A stretch of DNA of 41,873 nt, from the NCBI GenBank assembly GCA_949743265.1, contig CATJSX010000042.1:1-41873 (forward strand), given 5' to 3'. The DNA comes from an uncultured Peptococcaceae bacterium. GTDB taxonomy: Bacteria > Bacillota > Peptococcia > Peptococcales > Peptococcaceae. This document shows positions 25,194 through 35,322 of this stretch, in pieces (within the stretch, counting starts at the first letter, position 1; every line of letters starts with the position of its first letter). Below the pieces are notes generated by a model. It had not been told where the DNA came from. It saw only the letters and a program-made list of their open reading frames with translations, and made no database searches. The position numbers were made by a program, and so were the translations under genes.

Positions 25194-25949
25194 TTAGATT
25201 TCATCAATCAACTGCTCAACAGCTTGCCGCACCTTACACAACTGCACATTGGTATTATAACAAGGTCCATTAGGTCGTTCATTCAATACCCCCAAAACAG
25301 GTATCCCTTGCATATCTTGAATACCGCTGGTCAGATCCCGCTCACAAGCAATGGCAACAATGGCTTTAGGCTTTAATTCCTGAGCAAACTTACGCGCAAA
25401 AGTTCCGCCGCTGGCAATTACCAGCTTGACGCCCATCTCCTCTGCCATCTGCAAAAGCCCATTGACACTACATCGCCCGCAGCGGTGGCAATTCTGCACA
25501 TCTATAGTTATCTTATGCGGGCAGTTCACATTTTGCAAACAATGCGGCGCCAAAATCAAAATCTCCTCTGCCCGAAATTTTTCCCCGCTGGCTGCCGTCA
25601 TTTGATTAACAATCTTAATATAGGAATTCTCAATGGTCTGCTGTTCTATTCCTAACAAACGACCCATACGAGAAACTGCTGGGAAAAAAATTTCTACAAC
25701 GCACCGATTAAATTTATTTAACCGTCGAGAAGATTTAAATCGCCACAAACTAAAAACCAACAGCAACAATCCGCCAGCCATAAACAACATGATAACAACA
25801 AAAGCGGCAACAATGCTGATAAGCAAAATTTTGTTGAACAACGGCGAGCGATTACTGATCAAAAACCAAATAAAAGCAAAAATTGCACCATAAACTACTA
25901 AAATGCTCAAGCCCAACAAAATAAACAGCCGTTTCTTTCCCTCTTTCAT
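25194..25949 (-). CDS. DUF116-domain membrane protein with a cysteine cluster
   Basis: This 251-residue protein has two membrane helices (about residues 8-30 and 42-68) and a cytoplasmic DUF116 domain. The domain contains the cysteine-rich block CLQNVNCPHK and NCHRCGRCSVNG (about residues 137-165), which could bind an iron-sulfur cluster or zinc, then IASGGTFARKF and AIACERDLTSGI. The role of DUF116 is not known. The start overlaps the fmt stop by 4 bases (ATGA). Conservation next to fmt and def suggests, but does not prove, a link to translation start or protein maturation. Confidence 0.87.
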   Translation of the reverse strand: MKEGKKRLFILLGLSILVVYGAIFAFIWFLISNRSPLFNKILLISIVAAFVVIMLFMAGGLLLLVFSLWRFKSSRRLNKFNRCVVEIFFPAVSRMGRLLGIEQQTIENSYIKIVNQMTAASGEKFRAEEILILAPHCLQNVNCPHKITIDVQNCHRCGRCSVNGLLQMAEEMGVKLVIASGGTFARKFAQELKPKAIVAIACERDLTSGIQDMQGIPVLGVLNERPNGPCYNTNVQLCKVRQAVEQLIDEI

Positions 25950-26878
25950 TGCCCTAACCTCGAAGACATATCAAAAGTAACGCCGTTGACAAAATCCTTA
26001 AAACTCATTATTTTTTTCCCCGCCGGCTGCACTGTTAGCAACTTCAATGCACCTTCTTGACAGCTTATAACCAATCCTTCGCCATCAGCTTTTAAAACGT
26101 TGCCTGCCGGACGATTTTGATTATCGTCAAGCACCTGCGTTTCCCATATTTTCAGCCGCTCTCCGTTAAAAAACGTGTACGCACCGGGCGTTGGGTTCAA
26201 GCCGCGAACTTGATTGTGCAAAATATACGCGGGTTTCTGCCAATCAATGATTTCATCTGTTTTGCTCAACATTGGCGCATAAGTGGCTTCAGCCTCATTT
26301 TGCTTTTCCCTTTGCAGTCGCCCTGCGGCTAACGCCTCCAAAGCGTCAACTAACAATTCACCACCCAAATACGCCAGCCGCTCAAACAACTGACCAGTCG
26401 TATCGTTTTCGCCGATAGGCACCGCTTTTTTTAACAGAATATCGCCTGTATCCATACCAGCAGCCATCTGCATAATTGTCACACCAGTTTCTTTATCGCC
26501 GTTTAATATCGCCCGCTGGATAGGCGCCGCTCCGCGATATTGTGGTAAAAGTGAGCCATGCACGTTAATACAGCCAAAAAGCGGCAATTCCAACACGCTT
26601 TGAGGCAAAATTCGTCCATATGCCGCCACCACAATAACCTCTGCTTCTAGTCGCTTAAGCAATGCCAAAAATGCTTCATCCTTCACTGACTGCGGCTGAT
26701 AAAGCGGCAAACCAAGCTGCAGCGCTCGCTCTTTAACCGGTGGTGGCAGCATTTTTTTGCCCCGTCCTTTTGGACGATCAGGCTGAGTAATGACACCCTT
26801 TACCTCATGACCAGCCTTCAATACAGCGTCCAAGCTCTTTACCGCAAAATCCGGCGTTCCCATGAAGACAACTCGCAT
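25946..26878 (-). CDS. fmt: Methionyl-tRNA formyltransferase
   Basis: This 310-residue enzyme formylates initiator Met-tRNA using 10-formyl-THF. The catalytic region NVHGSLLPQYRGAAPIQRAI (Asn, His) and the downstream Asp in AGMDTGDIL are present, as is the N-terminal VVFMGTPDFAVKSLDAVL. A C-terminal OB-like domain begins near residue 205. It lies 11 bases after def, its functional partner that removes the formyl group, inside the priA-def-fmt operon. Confidence 0.96.
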   Translation of the reverse strand: MRVVFMGTPDFAVKSLDAVLKAGHEVKGVITQPDRPKGRGKKMLPPPVKERALQLGLPLYQPQSVKDEAFLALLKRLEAEVIVVAAYGRILPQSVLELPLFGCINVHGSLLPQYRGAAPIQRAILNGDKETGVTIMQMAAGMDTGDILLKKAVPIGENDTTGQLFERLAYLGGELLVDALEALAAGRLQREKQNEAEATYAPMLSKTDEIIDWQKPAYILHNQVRGLNPTPGAYTFFNGERLKIWETQVLDDNQNRPAGNVLKADGEGLVISCQEGALKLLTVQPAGKKIMSFKDFVNGVTFDMSSRLGQ

Positions 26879-26889
26879 GGCTTTCCCTC

Positions 26890-27342
26890 CTATTGTGCCT
26901 GAATCCGCTTAGCTTTATCAATAAACAATATCCCATCTAAATGATCAATCTCATGCTGTAAAACAACAGCAAAATAATCCTCTGCCTCAATGGTTGTTTC
27001 TTCACCATTAGGCAATTGCGCTTTAACTGTGACGCGTTTGGCACGCTTGACTTCACCAATCAATCCCGGACAGCTCAAGCATCCTTCTGCTCCTAACTGC
27101 GATCCCGAAGACGCTACAATTTCTGGATTGATTAACTTAACTGGTCCTTCACCAATGTCAATCACTATTACGCGTTTCAACACACCTACCTGCGGCGCCG
27201 CTAAGCCCACACCATTAGATTTATACATGGTTTCCAGCATATTATCCAATAGTTTCAAAACATTGGTGGTAATCTTCGGGACGTTTTTACTGCGTTCCCG
27301 TAATAATTCATCTTCTTTTTCTACGATATTATAAACAGCCAT
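26890..27342 (-). CDS. def: Peptide deformylase
   Basis: The 150-residue protein has all three deformylase motifs: [10 protein letters not shown] (residues 43-52), EGCLSCPG (Cys metal ligand, near 87-94) and [13 protein letters not shown] (HExxH, near 129-141). It removes the N-formyl group from nascent proteins. The ATG at 27342 is preferred to the TTG at 27348 because AAGGGGG is 9 bases upstream. It sits between priA and fmt, the usual arrangement. Confidence 0.96.
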   Translation of the reverse strand: MAVYNIVEKEDELLRERSKNVPKITTNVLKLLDNMLETMYKSNGVGLAAPQVGVLKRVIVIDIGEGPVKLINPEIVASSGSQLGAEGCLSCPGLIGEVKRAKRVTVKAQLPNGEETTIEAEDYFAVVLQHEIDHLDGILFIDKAKRIQAQ

Positions 27343-27400
27343 TACCAAAATCCCCCTTAACCTTATTTATCACTTCCCCATGTCATATTCTATTTCTAAA

Positions 27401-29848
27401 CTATAAAATACTTTGGGGTTCAACATCAATAACAATACGCAAAGTTTTACTCTTTCTTGATACATTCATATAAATTTGCCCACGATTGGCAGCTTCAAGC
27501 AGCAAATTCAGATCATGATGCTTTAAAACCAAATGATAACGGTACCGCTCCCGAATTTTCTCTATAGGCGCTGCTGATGGTCCTAACCGCTCTATTTGCG
27601 GATAGTGTTCAGCTAAAAAGTCACCTAACAATGTAGCCATTCTTTGCGCTTCCTGCTCATCAAAATCGCTCAACAAAAAACGCGCCAAAACAGTAAAAGG
27701 TGGATATTCCAGCAACTGCCGATTGCGGATTTCCTGCTGATAAAACGCTTCATAATCATGTTTTTGCGCACAAAGAATACTATAATGTTCAGCATTATAC
27801 GTCTGTACCACGACTACCCCTTGCTTATCGCCGCGTCCTGCTCTACCAGCCACTTGCGTCAATAGCTGAAAATTTCGTTCGCTGGCAGTATAATCAGGCA
27901 TATTAAGCGTAATATCAGCAGCTATTACACCAACTACCGTCACATTGGGAAAATCCAAACCTTTAGTAATCATTTGTGTTCCGATGAGAATCTGCGCTTC
28001 TCCTTTAGCAAATATTTCCAAAATTTTTTGATGGGCATTTTTATTTTGCGTCGTATCCATATCCATACGCACCGTCTGCAAATATGGCCACGTTTTACGT
28101 ACCTGTTCTTCAACCAACTGAGTACCAGAACCAAAATGGCGAATAAATTGGCTTCCACAATTAGGACAATGCTTTGGGTTCGGCACGATATAATCACAGT
28201 AATGACATTTTAAGACATTTTGCCCTTTATGATAGGTCAGCGCAATATTGCATTTGCGACACATCATCGTATAGCCACATTCACGGCAAACAACAGAACT
28301 GGCGAATCCTCGCCGATTCAAATACAAGATAACCTGCTCTCCCTTTTTAATTGCTTCTTCAACAGCCATTTGCAATTGACGACTAAAAATACTGCGATTG
28401 CCTGCTTTGAATTCTTGCGCCATATTGACAATATCAACCGCTGGCATGGATTGCGCTTTAGCTCTTTTTTTTAAGGTCAACAACAGATGCTCGCCAGTTA
28501 ACGCCCGATAATAACTCTGTATTGACGGTGTAGCGCTGCCTAAAATAACTACCGCCTGATTCATTTCTCCCCGCTTTAAAGCGACATCGCGAGCATGATA
28601 ACGCGGATCAGGTTCACTTTGCTTAAAAGTCGTTTCGTGTTCTTCATCCATAATAATCAATCCCAGATTTTCCACTGGCGCAAAAACGGCGCTACGCACG
28701 CCAATAACTACTTTTATTTGCCCTTGCTTCAGCCCCTGCCATACTTCATATCGTTGCCCATCGGATAAACTACTGTGTAAAACTGCTATGGATACATCTA
28801 AAACACTGGCAAAACGTCCAATTAACTGTGGCGTCAACGCTATCTCCGGTACCAAAACCAAAACGCCTTTATTTTGTATTAGCGCATGTTTTATACTATG
28901 CAAATAAATTTCTGTTTTTCCACTGCCTGTTACGCCATGAATCAATACTGATCGATACCGATTAGCGTCCAATAACGCTACAATTTGTTTTGCTGCCACC
29001 TGCTGATCATTGTTCAAAACTAATTGAGCATCATTATAAAAGACAGTTGTTTCCTCTGATGTTTTAGTAGACATGATTTCTTGACGACTAATCAGCTCTT
29101 TTTCCAATAGCGCTTTTGTCAATTCTCGATAATTGGGCCAAAATTTTTGCAGTTTTCGTCCTTCTAACGGACCTTCATAAGCCAAATACTGCAGTAATTC
29201 CCGTTGTTTTCGAGCCCGTCCAAGCCTTTTTTGCACCCAATCAGTGGCCAATTCTTCTGGCTTCAGCAAACTTTGATAACAATACGTTTTTTTACTGCCG
29301 CCTTGTTGTTTAAAACGGCTTGTTGTTTCAACCAACTTAGCGTTCAATAGCGGTTCCAAATAAGCCTGATAATCATTGCCAAACATCTTAAGCAATTGCC
29401 TTTGGGTTTTTGGTTCCTTTCGCAATGCGTCTGCCAATCGTTCGCTTTGCGCTGACAAAAAAATGCGGTGATAGTCATACTCTTCTGGCTGAGCAACAAA
29501 TTGATAAACGACTTCCTGTATCTGCCGAGCGAATTTGGGCAAAATATATTCCAAAACCAAAAATGCAGGCACTATATATCGTTCGCTTACCCATAGCGCT
29601 AACTGAACTAGTTCCAAACTTAAAAGCGGCACTTCATCCAAAACGCCAGCAATAGTCTTATAATTTAGCGCTCCTTCATCTGTTGCAAAAGCCACAATAT
29701 ACCCTTGCACCAAACGATGACCGCGACCTAACGGCACTTCTACTCTAGTCCCGATTTGCGCTTGCTCAAGCAACGATTCAGGCACTCGATAATCCAATAT
29801 TCCCTTATCCGCATGCATTAACGCCACAGCAACGCGAACGATTTTCAC
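27401..29848 (-). CDS. priA: Primosomal replication restart helicase PriA
   Basis: This 815-residue helicase restarts stalled forks. An N-terminal DNA-binding domain (about residues 1-110) is followed by the helicase core: Walker A GVTGSGKTEIYL, DEEH in LIIMDEEHETTF, and the zinc-binding insertion CRECGYTMMCRKC to CPNCGS with eight Cys, then ATQMITKGLDFPN-type motif V (GTQMITKGLDFPN). The GTG at 29848 follows AAGGGAAAG. Starting at 29902 would place the metK terminator inside the gene, which argues against it. Confidence 0.95.
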   Translation of the reverse strand: MKIVRVAVALMHADKGILDYRVPESLLEQAQIGTRVEVPLGRGHRLVQGYIVAFATDEGALNYKTIAGVLDEVPLLSLELVQLALWVSERYIVPAFLVLEYILPKFARQIQEVVYQFVAQPEEYDYHRIFLSAQSERLADALRKEPKTQRQLLKMFGNDYQAYLEPLLNAKLVETTSRFKQQGGSKKTYCYQSLLKPEELATDWVQKRLGRARKQRELLQYLAYEGPLEGRKLQKFWPNYRELTKALLEKELISRQEIMSTKTSEETTVFYNDAQLVLNNDQQVAAKQIVALLDANRYRSVLIHGVTGSGKTEIYLHSIKHALIQNKGVLVLVPEIALTPQLIGRFASVLDVSIAVLHSSLSDGQRYEVWQGLKQGQIKVVIGVRSAVFAPVENLGLIIMDEEHETTFKQSEPDPRYHARDVALKRGEMNQAVVILGSATPSIQSYYRALTGEHLLLTLKKRAKAQSMPAVDIVNMAQEFKAGNRSIFSRQLQMAVEEAIKKGEQVILYLNRRGFASSVVCRECGYTMMCRKCNIALTYHKGQNVLKCHYCDYIVPNPKHCPNCGSQFIRHFGSGTQLVEEQVRKTWPYLQTVRMDMDTTQNKNAHQKILEIFAKGEAQILIGTQMITKGLDFPNVTVVGVIAADITLNMPDYTASERNFQLLTQVAGRAGRGDKQGVVVVQTYNAEHYSILCAQKHDYEAFYQQEIRNRQLLEYPPFTVLARFLLSDFDEQEAQRMATLLGDFLAEHYPQIERLGPSAAPIEKIRERYRYHLVLKHHDLNLLLEAANRGQIYMNVSRKSKTLRIVIDVEPQSIL

Positions 29849-29878
29849 AATACTTTCCCTTCTTTGCTCTTCAGTACC

Positions 29879-29912
29879 AAAAAAGCAGGCGTTTTGCCTC
29901 ACCTGCTTTTTT
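29879..29912. terminator. Terminator between metK and priA
   Basis: A perfect 11-bp stem, AAAAAAGCAGG (29879-29889) with CCTGCTTTTTT (29902-29912), lies 9 bases after the metK stop on the minus strand. It divides the yicC-metK block from priA-rlmN, so priA needs read-through or a promoter in the 30 bases before it. Confidence 0.75.
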
Positions 29913-29920
29913 ATGTTGAC

Positions 29921-31099
29921 CTATTGAACCGCTTGCTGTAATGCTTCTACACGATCGCATCTTTCCCACGGCAAATCCAAATCATTACGTCCGAAATGCC
30001 CATAAGCCGCCGTTTGCCGATAAATAGGTCGTCTTAAATCCAAGTCGCGAATAATTGCCGCAGGGCGCAAGTCAAAAACAGTCAGCACCGCTTGAGCAAT
30101 TTTTTCTTCTGCTACTTTATGCGTACCGAAGGTTTCTACTAATACTGATACCGGATGCGCAACGCCAATGGCATAAGCCAATTGCACCTCGCAACGATCT
30201 GCCAAACCAGCAGCAACAATATTTTTAGCCACATAACGTGCGGCATATGCACCGGAACGATCGACTTTAGTACAATCTTTTCCAGAAAACGCGCCGCCAC
30301 CATGACGCGCCATTCCACCATAAGTATCTACAATAATTTTCCGTCCTGTTAAACCAGCATCTCCTTGCGGTCCGCCAATGACAAAACGACCAGTAGGGTT
30401 AATATAATATTTAGTATTGGCATCTAAAAATTTCGCTGGCAATACGGGTTTAATAATTTTTTCAATAATATCACTGCGAATCTCTGCCAGCTCTGCTTCT
30501 GCTTTATGCTGCGTAGAAATAACCACCGCATCAATACGCACAGGCTGATCGTTTTCATATTCCACTGTTACCTGCGATTTACCATCAGGCAATAAATAAG
30601 GCAAAAGCCCGCTTTTTCTAGCATATGTCAGTCTTCTGGTCAATTGATGTGCTAAAGCTACTGGTAACGGCATATAACTGTCCGTCTCATTGGTAGCATA
30701 GCCGAACATCATGCCCTGATCTCCCGCACCGATAGCTTCAATATCTTCTTGTCCACCTTCTCTGACTTCTAGCGCCTGATCTACCCCCATGGCAATATCT
30801 GGTGACTGTTCATCAATAGCCGTCAATACCGCGCATGTTTTATAGTCAAACCCTTGGCGAGCATCAGTATAGCCAATTTCCTTAATGGTTTCCCGCACGA
30901 TTTTAGGCATATCTACATAACAATTTGTGCTAATTTCACCAGCTATCAACGCCATTCCCGTTGTCAAAAAAGTTTCGCAAGCTACTCTAGCTTGCGGATC
31001 TTTTTCCATAATAGCATCTAAAATAGCGTCCGAAATTTGATCGGCAATCTTATCAGGATGGCCTTCTGTCACAGATTCAGAAGTAAAAAATTTTCGCAT
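29921..31099 (-). CDS. metK: S-adenosylmethionine synthetase
   Basis: The 392-residue enzyme makes SAM from methionine and [23 protein letters not shown] at the start, [15 protein letters not shown] (residues 122-136), [20 protein letters not shown] and [20 protein letters not shown] are the ATP and metal binding motifs. No SAM or T-box riboswitch is visible in the 33 bases separating it from coaBC, so it appears to be controlled as part of the housekeeping operon. Its product feeds the two rRNA methyltransferases encoded downstream. Confidence 0.97.
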   Translation of the reverse strand: MRKFFTSESVTEGHPDKIADQISDAILDAIMEKDPQARVACETFLTTGMALIAGEISTNCYVDMPKIVRETIKEIGYTDARQGFDYKTCAVLTAIDEQSPDIAMGVDQALEVREGGQEDIEAIGAGDQGMMFGYATNETDSYMPLPVALAHQLTRRLTYARKSGLLPYLLPDGKSQVTVEYENDQPVRIDAVVISTQHKAEAELAEIRSDIIEKIIKPVLPAKFLDANTKYYINPTGRFVIGGPQGDAGLTGRKIIVDTYGGMARHGGGAFSGKDCTKVDRSGAYAARYVAKNIVAAGLADRCEVQLAYAIGVAHPVSVLVETFGTHKVAEEKIAQAVLTVFDLRPAAIIRDLDLRRPIYRQTAAYGHFGRNDLDLPWERCDRVEALQQAVQ

Positions 31100-31132
31100 A
31101 GTTGGTCAACTCCTTGTTGGATTTCATTTTAA

Positions 31133-32326
31133 TCATTCATTCTGCCAAAGCTGTCCTATTTGATCTAATATCAAATCAGCCGCTTGTTTTTTACTCATTA
31201 AAGGCAAACTAATTTTGCTTTGATCTTTACGATAAATAGTCAAACGATTCGTTTCTGTCCCAAATCCTGCTTCTGCCTCAGTGATATCGTTAGCACAGAT
31301 TAAATCTAAATTTTTTGCGACTAATTTTTTGCGAGCATTCGCTTCTACATCATTTGTTTCCGCCGCAAATCCTACCAAAATCTGCCGTGTCTTTCTTCCG
31401 CCTAATTCTGCCAAGATATCGGGATTGCGCACCAATTTGACTAGCCAATCGCCGTCTTTTTTCTTAATTTTTTCTGCTGATACCGTCTCTGGTCGATAAT
31501 CCGCCACTGCCGCAGCTTTGATAACAGCATCTTGTTCGTCAAAACGGGCTAACACAGCCTCATACATCGCCAAAGCGCTGTCCACTTTAATAACATCGAC
31601 CCCCGTTGGCGCTGCCAAATTCACTGGTCCACTAATCAAAGTCACTAGAGCGCCGCGCTCATAGGCTGCTTCTGCTAAAGCATACCCCATACGCCCGCTA
31701 CTATGATTGGTCAGAAAGCGCACCGGATCAAGTGCTTCTCGTGTCGGTCCTGCTGTAATCAAAATTTTCTTTCCTGTTAAATCATACCGTCCCAACCGCT
31801 TAAGATAATCAACAATAACGTTGGGTTCTTCCATTCTTCCTTTTCCACTATCGCCGCAAGCCAACTTGCCTACTGCTGGCTCAATAAAAAAACACCCTCG
31901 CTTCTTTAGCAACGCAATATTATCCACAACCGCTTGATGTTCATACATCGCCTCATTCATCGCTGGTACTAAAACAATAGGCGCTTTCGTTGCCATCACA
32001 CAGGTTGAAAGAAAATCATCACCTATACCAGCTGCCATCTTGCCAATAATATTAGCGGTGGCAGGAGCAATAATAAATACATCTGCCCATTTTGCCAAAG
32101 CGATATGTTCGACATTCCACTGAGTAGTAGGCGCGGCAAATAAATCAGTGATCACCGGATGATTAGATAATGTTTGCAGTGTCAACGGTGACAAAAACTG
32201 CTGTGCGCTTTTAGTCATGACACAACGCACATCATAACCTTCTTTTTTTAATCGGCTGGTAAGCTCTGCCGCTTTATAAGCAGCAATCCCACCCGTTACG
32301 CCTAAGACAATATTTTTGATTTTCAT
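31133..32326 (-). CDS. coaBC: Bifunctional phosphopantothenoylcysteine decarboxylase / phosphopantothenate-cysteine ligase
   Basis: This 397-residue protein carries two coenzyme A steps. The N-terminal CoaC flavoprotein domain (residues 1-180) has GVTGGIAAYKAAEL, PAMNEAMYEH and the active-site CGDSGKGRM. The CoaB ligase domain (about 185-397) has ITAGPTREALDPVRFLTNHS then SGRMGYALAEAA, and KIKKKDGDW for nucleotide handling. The ATG at 32326 is spaced correctly from AGGGGGT; a GTG immediately before it is less likely. It lies 27 bases after rpoZ. Confidence 0.96.
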   Translation of the reverse strand: MKIKNIVLGVTGGIAAYKAAELTSRLKKEGYDVRCVMTKSAQQFLSPLTLQTLSNHPVITDLFAAPTTQWNVEHIALAKWADVFIIAPATANIIGKMAAGIGDDFLSTCVMATKAPIVLVPAMNEAMYEHQAVVDNIALLKKRGCFFIEPAVGKLACGDSGKGRMEEPNVIVDYLKRLGRYDLTGKKILITAGPTREALDPVRFLTNHSSGRMGYALAEAAYERGALVTLISGPVNLAAPTGVDVIKVDSALAMYEAVLARFDEQDAVIKAAAVADYRPETVSAEKIKKKDGDWLVKLVRNPDILAELGGRKTRQILVGFAAETNDVEANARKKLVAKNLDLICANDITEAEAGFGTETNRLTIYRKDQSKISLPLMSKKQAADLILDQIGQLWQNE

Positions 32327-32353
32327 CACGTTGACCCCCTGTTAACGATTAAG

Positions 32354-32563
32354 CTATTTAATCCCTTCTTTAGTCTGTTCATAAACGACTTTATCATGAC
32401 CTATCTCACATAACGCAATGCTAACCGGTTTATTGGAAGACTCTGCTTTTTCCATTGGCTCAGCGCCGTCAACCAATTCTCTAGCTCTTTTCGCCGCCGC
32501 TACGACTAAAGAATACTTACTGTCTACTTTTTCCAACAGCTCATCAATCGAAGGTTTAATCAT
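32354..32563 (-). CDS. rpoZ: RNA polymerase omega subunit
   Basis: This 69-residue protein reads as omega: MIKPSIDELLEKVDSKYSLV then VAAAKRARELVDG, which wraps the beta-prime C-terminus. The C-terminal half (KPVSIALCEIGHDKVVYEQT) is typical of firmicute omega proteins. AAGGGGG precedes the ATG. Its place directly after gmk is the conserved order in both proteobacteria and firmicutes. Confidence 0.94.
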   Translation of the reverse strand: MIKPSIDELLEKVDSKYSLVVAAAKRARELVDGAEPMEKAESSNKPVSIALCEIGHDKVVYEQTKEGIK

Positions 32564-32584
32564 AATAAAATGTCCCCCTTAAGA

Positions 32585-33181
32585 TTATTCTGTCAGTATG
32601 AATCCATCATTCCGACTGACTCGGCATCGTTCTGCCTGCAAAATTGACAACAGTTTCTGCGCCGCTTTATCAACTTCGTCGTTTATTATAACATAATCAT
32701 ACCGGTTAATGAAGCTTATTTCATCAGCCGCACAACTCATTCGTTTATCAATTTCTTCTATACTTTCTGTTCCTCTACCCAAAATGCGGCGACGCAACTC
32801 CGTTAACGACGGCGGCGCAATAAAAACAAGCACAGCGTCATTCATTGCTTGCTTAACGTTCATTGCTCCTTGCGTATCAATTTCTAATAAACAATCTTCG
32901 CCACTATTTAATACGTTTTCTACAAATTCCCGCGGTGTACCATAATAATTATCATATACTTTAGCCCATTCCAGCAAACCATCTTGCGCTATCAATGTTT
33001 CAAACGCCTGCTTTTCATAAAAAAAATACTCTCTGCCATGAACTTCCCCTTCTCTGGGTTTGCGCGTTGTCGCTGAAATTGAATATCTGATAGGCATATC
33101 TTCCCGCAACTTTTGACAGATCATCCCTTTGCCAGTCCCAGACGGTCCTGAAATTACCAACAATACGCCTTTCTGCTGCAT
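32585..33181 (-). CDS. gmk: Guanylate kinase
   Basis: This 198-residue kinase converts GMP to GDP using ATP. The P-loop is SGPSGTGKGMICQKL (residues 10-24), with the GMP-binding ATTRKPREGEVHGREYFF and the lid region GRGTESIEEIDKRM. Length and motifs are normal. TAGGAGGAG lies before the ATG. It sits 9 bases after remA in the yicC-remA-gmk-rpoZ block. Confidence 0.97.
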   Translation of the reverse strand: MQQKGVLLVISGPSGTGKGMICQKLREDMPIRYSISATTRKPREGEVHGREYFFYEKQAFETLIAQDGLLEWAKVYDNYYGTPREFVENVLNSGEDCLLEIDTQGAMNVKQAMNDAVLVFIAPPSLTELRRRILGRGTESIEEIDKRMSCAADEISFINRYDYVIINDEVDKAAQKLLSILQAERCRVSRNDGFILTE

Positions 33182-33190
33182 TTACTCCTC

Positions 33191-33433
33191 CTATTCTGCT
33201 TCTGCTGCAATCCTGCTGATAATCGTTTCCGGCTGCAAAGCCGAAAGTACCAGCTGCCCTTCCGCCATAAAAATCACTGCTCGGCTTTTACGCCCATGCG
33301 TAGCGTCGATCAATTGCTCTGCTTCCCTGGCTTTTTGAATACTACGTTTAATAGGCGCTCCCTCTGGCGCTACTATAGCAACAATTTTATGAACGGCGAC
33401 AATATTGCCGAAACCAATATTGATAAACTGCAT
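33191..33433 (-). CDS. remA: RemA (DUF370) DNA-binding regulator
   Basis: The 80-residue product starts [20 protein letters not shown] and contains [20 protein letters not shown] then [10 protein letters not shown], the Arg-rich stretch used for DNA binding in RemA. In B. subtilis RemA forms ring-shaped oligomers that wrap DNA and activate biofilm matrix and osmoprotection operons. Location between yicC and gmk is the conserved one. The target genes in this organism are unknown. Confidence 0.94.
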   Translation of the reverse strand: MQFINIGFGNIVAVHKIVAIVAPEGAPIKRSIQKAREAEQLIDATHGRKSRAVIFMAEGQLVLSALQPETIISRIAAEAE

Positions 33434-33450
33434 CGTTATCGCAACCTTTG

Positions 33451-34323
33451 CTATTCAATATTTTGTATTTGTTCCCTGATTTTTTCCAGTTGGCTTTTCA
33501 TTGCCACTACTAGCTGCCCAATTTGCAAATCGTTAGCTTTAGAACCTATCGTATTAGTTTCACGATTCATTTCCTGAATCAAGAAATCCAACTTGCGACC
33601 GACTGCTCCTTGCTCTGCCATCGTTTGAGCAAACTGTCCCAAATGGCTATTCAACCGCACCAATTCTTCGTCAATGCAACTTTTTTCTGCCATGATTGCG
33701 ATTTCCTGCCATAATCGTTCCTGTTCAATCTCCACACCATTCAGCAATTCATTCATTCGCTCATGCAAACGCTGCTGATACTGAATGATCACTTGCGGTG
33801 CTCGCGTTTCAATATCATGATGCAGATTATGCAAACTAGTCAATTTTTCCTGCAAATCTGCTTCAATAGCCGCACCTTCTTGCTTGCGCATTGCCATATG
33901 CTGCTTCATTGCTTTTTCCAATGCTTTTTCCATCACTAACCACACTGCTTGCAAATCTTCCTCTGCTTTTTCTTCTATAACAACCTGCGGCAGAGACAAC
34001 AATCGATAGCCATCAAAAACATATTCTTCACCTAAAAGTCGACAAAGCGTTCTTAACTCATCATGGTAAACCGTTGCCTGCTCTTGATCAATATGCAACT
34101 GGCTTTCGCTCTCCATATACTGTACGCGGATATAGATTTCCACATGTCCTCGCTCAATAAACATGCCAACATATTTTTTTATTTTATCTTCCAACGCCAT
34201 ATAGTTACGTGGCTGCTTAATCACATATTCACTATAACGATTATTGACCGCCTTGACTTCTACCATAATTTTTAACTGCCCATTATCATATTCCCCGCTC
34301 CCATAGCCTGTCATACTCAGCAA
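33451..34323 (-). CDS. yicC: YicC/YloC-family endoribonuclease
   Basis: This 290-residue protein starts [20 protein letters not shown] (first codon TTG, Met in the cell). The TTG at 34323 is chosen because AAAGGGG lies 7 bases upstream and family members begin M-x-S-M-T-G-[YF]-[19 protein letters not shown] and the C-terminal [20 protein letters not shown] then KANDL are diagnostic. YicC/YloC proteins are RNA endonucleases involved in small-RNA turnover. It is the first gene of the remA-gmk-rpoZ-coaBC-metK block. Confidence 0.93.
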   Translation of the reverse strand: MLSMTGYGSGEYDNGQLKIMVEVKAVNNRYSEYVIKQPRNYMALEDKIKKYVGMFIERGHVEIYIRVQYMESESQLHIDQEQATVYHDELRTLCRLLGEEYVFDGYRLLSLPQVVIEEKAEEDLQAVWLVMEKALEKAMKQHMAMRKQEGAAIEADLQEKLTSLHNLHHDIETRAPQVIIQYQQRLHERMNELLNGVEIEQERLWQEIAIMAEKSCIDEELVRLNSHLGQFAQTMAEQGAVGRKLDFLIQEMNRETNTIGSKANDLQIGQLVVAMKSQLEKIREQIQNIE

Positions 34324-34374
34324 ACCATCATCCCCTTTCTGTCCCAAATCATTCAATGCATAAACTATTTTAAC

Positions 34375-34418
34375 AAAAAGAGGAAATAAAGTCTTAAAAG
34401 ACTGTATTTCCTCTTTTT
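34375..34418. terminator. Bidirectional-type terminator after the unknown gene at 34420
   Basis: AAAAAGAGGAAATA (34375-34388) pairs perfectly with TATTTCCTCTTTTT (34405-34418), and an inner AGTCTT/AAGACT hairpin extends the stem. It follows the stop of the minus-strand gene directly. Confidence 0.85.
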
Positions 34419-34419
34419 A

Positions 34420-35133
34420 TTATGCCAGCTCAAAAATAATTTCTACTGGCTGCAAATCCTTAGTCAAAACATTGTTAATTGGTTTGATCACCACACGATT
34501 TTTACGAATCAAAATCGTTCCAGCATACTGCAAAGCCTGTGCTAATGATTCCGCACGAACTAACTGCTGTTCCTTGATCAATTTTCCAGCCATACTTTCC
34601 ACCAAAACATTCATTTGACACTCGCCGTTATCAAACAACTTAGCCATCACCTTAACATTAACAGCTTTATCATTTTTCATTTGATAAACAATATCCAACG
34701 CTTCGCCATCATTTTCAATTTTTTTAGCAGCATCTTCTACCATACGTTTCTTTTCTTTCGTATCAGCAAAAAAGTTCAACAAAATCGCTTTAGTCAGTTG
34801 AAATATTTCCTGCTGTTTCTCTGCATCACTCAAGCGCTCAAAATCTTCCACCGACAAGCCATAATCAACATAACGCATCCACTTATCAGTAATTCGCTCA
34901 GAAATTGCCGCTTCACCTTTAGGCATGGCTTGAGAAAACACGATCACTAACCGTTCAAAATCAGTCAGCTTAAAACCAGCTTCTCTCAATAGTAGAGCAA
35001 AACGCTGACCAATAACAGCATAATGCTTTGATGGATGATAAATCTCGCCAACTTCTTCCGGCAAACGACTTCCTATTGTTGTTTGTACAGTATTTTCCAT
35101 ATAGCTGATATCACGAATAACTTTTGCGCTCAT
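34420..35133 (-). CDS. Unknown 237-residue soluble protein
   Basis: I do not recognise a family. The protein begins MSAKVIRDISYMENTVQT; GAGGTG upstream and the lack of a better site support the ATG at 35133. It has no signal peptide or membrane segment. The middle (about residues 60-150) is helical and charged (FERLVIVFSQAMPKGEAAIS, LSDAEKQQEIFQLTKAIL, DTKEKKRMVEDAAKKIEND). The last 90 residues are strand-rich (VNVKVMAKLFDNGECQMNVL, IRKNRVVIKPINNVL, LQPVEIIFELA). It is a single-gene unit with its own promoter and terminator, placed between yicC and a transporter gene. Confidence 0.65.
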   Translation of the reverse strand: MSAKVIRDISYMENTVQTTIGSRLPEEVGEIYHPSKHYAVIGQRFALLLREAGFKLTDFERLVIVFSQAMPKGEAAISERITDKWMRYVDYGLSVEDFERLSDAEKQQEIFQLTKAILLNFFADTKEKKRMVEDAAKKIENDGEALDIVYQMKNDKAVNVKVMAKLFDNGECQMNVLVESMAGKLIKEQQLVRAESLAQALQYAGTILIRKNRVVIKPINNVLTKDLQPVEIIFELA

Positions 35134-35187
35134 CTCAAACACCACCTCGCTAATCATTACTTTATTTTTCTATGATGAATGTGTTTT

Positions 35188-35217
35188 ATTATATCATCAA
35201 ATCGCGCCAAAAAACAA
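35188..35217 (-). promoter_or_regulatory. Promoter of the unknown 237-residue protein gene
   Basis: On the minus strand TTGTTT (35217-35212) and a perfect TATAAT (35193-35188) are 18 bases apart, about 55 bases before the start codon. Confidence 0.45.
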
Positions 35218-35322
35218 CTTAATCACCAATTATTTTTAAAATCATAATTTATCATTTTTATAGCCTTTCTCTGCACTGCGATACTTATCTATTTAACCAA
35301 TTTATAGAACATGATTTTCCTG

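Noticed and set aside
31100-31132. SAM riboswitch or T-box before metK
   Set aside because: Only 33 bases separate metK from coaBC, too short for either, and no motif is present.
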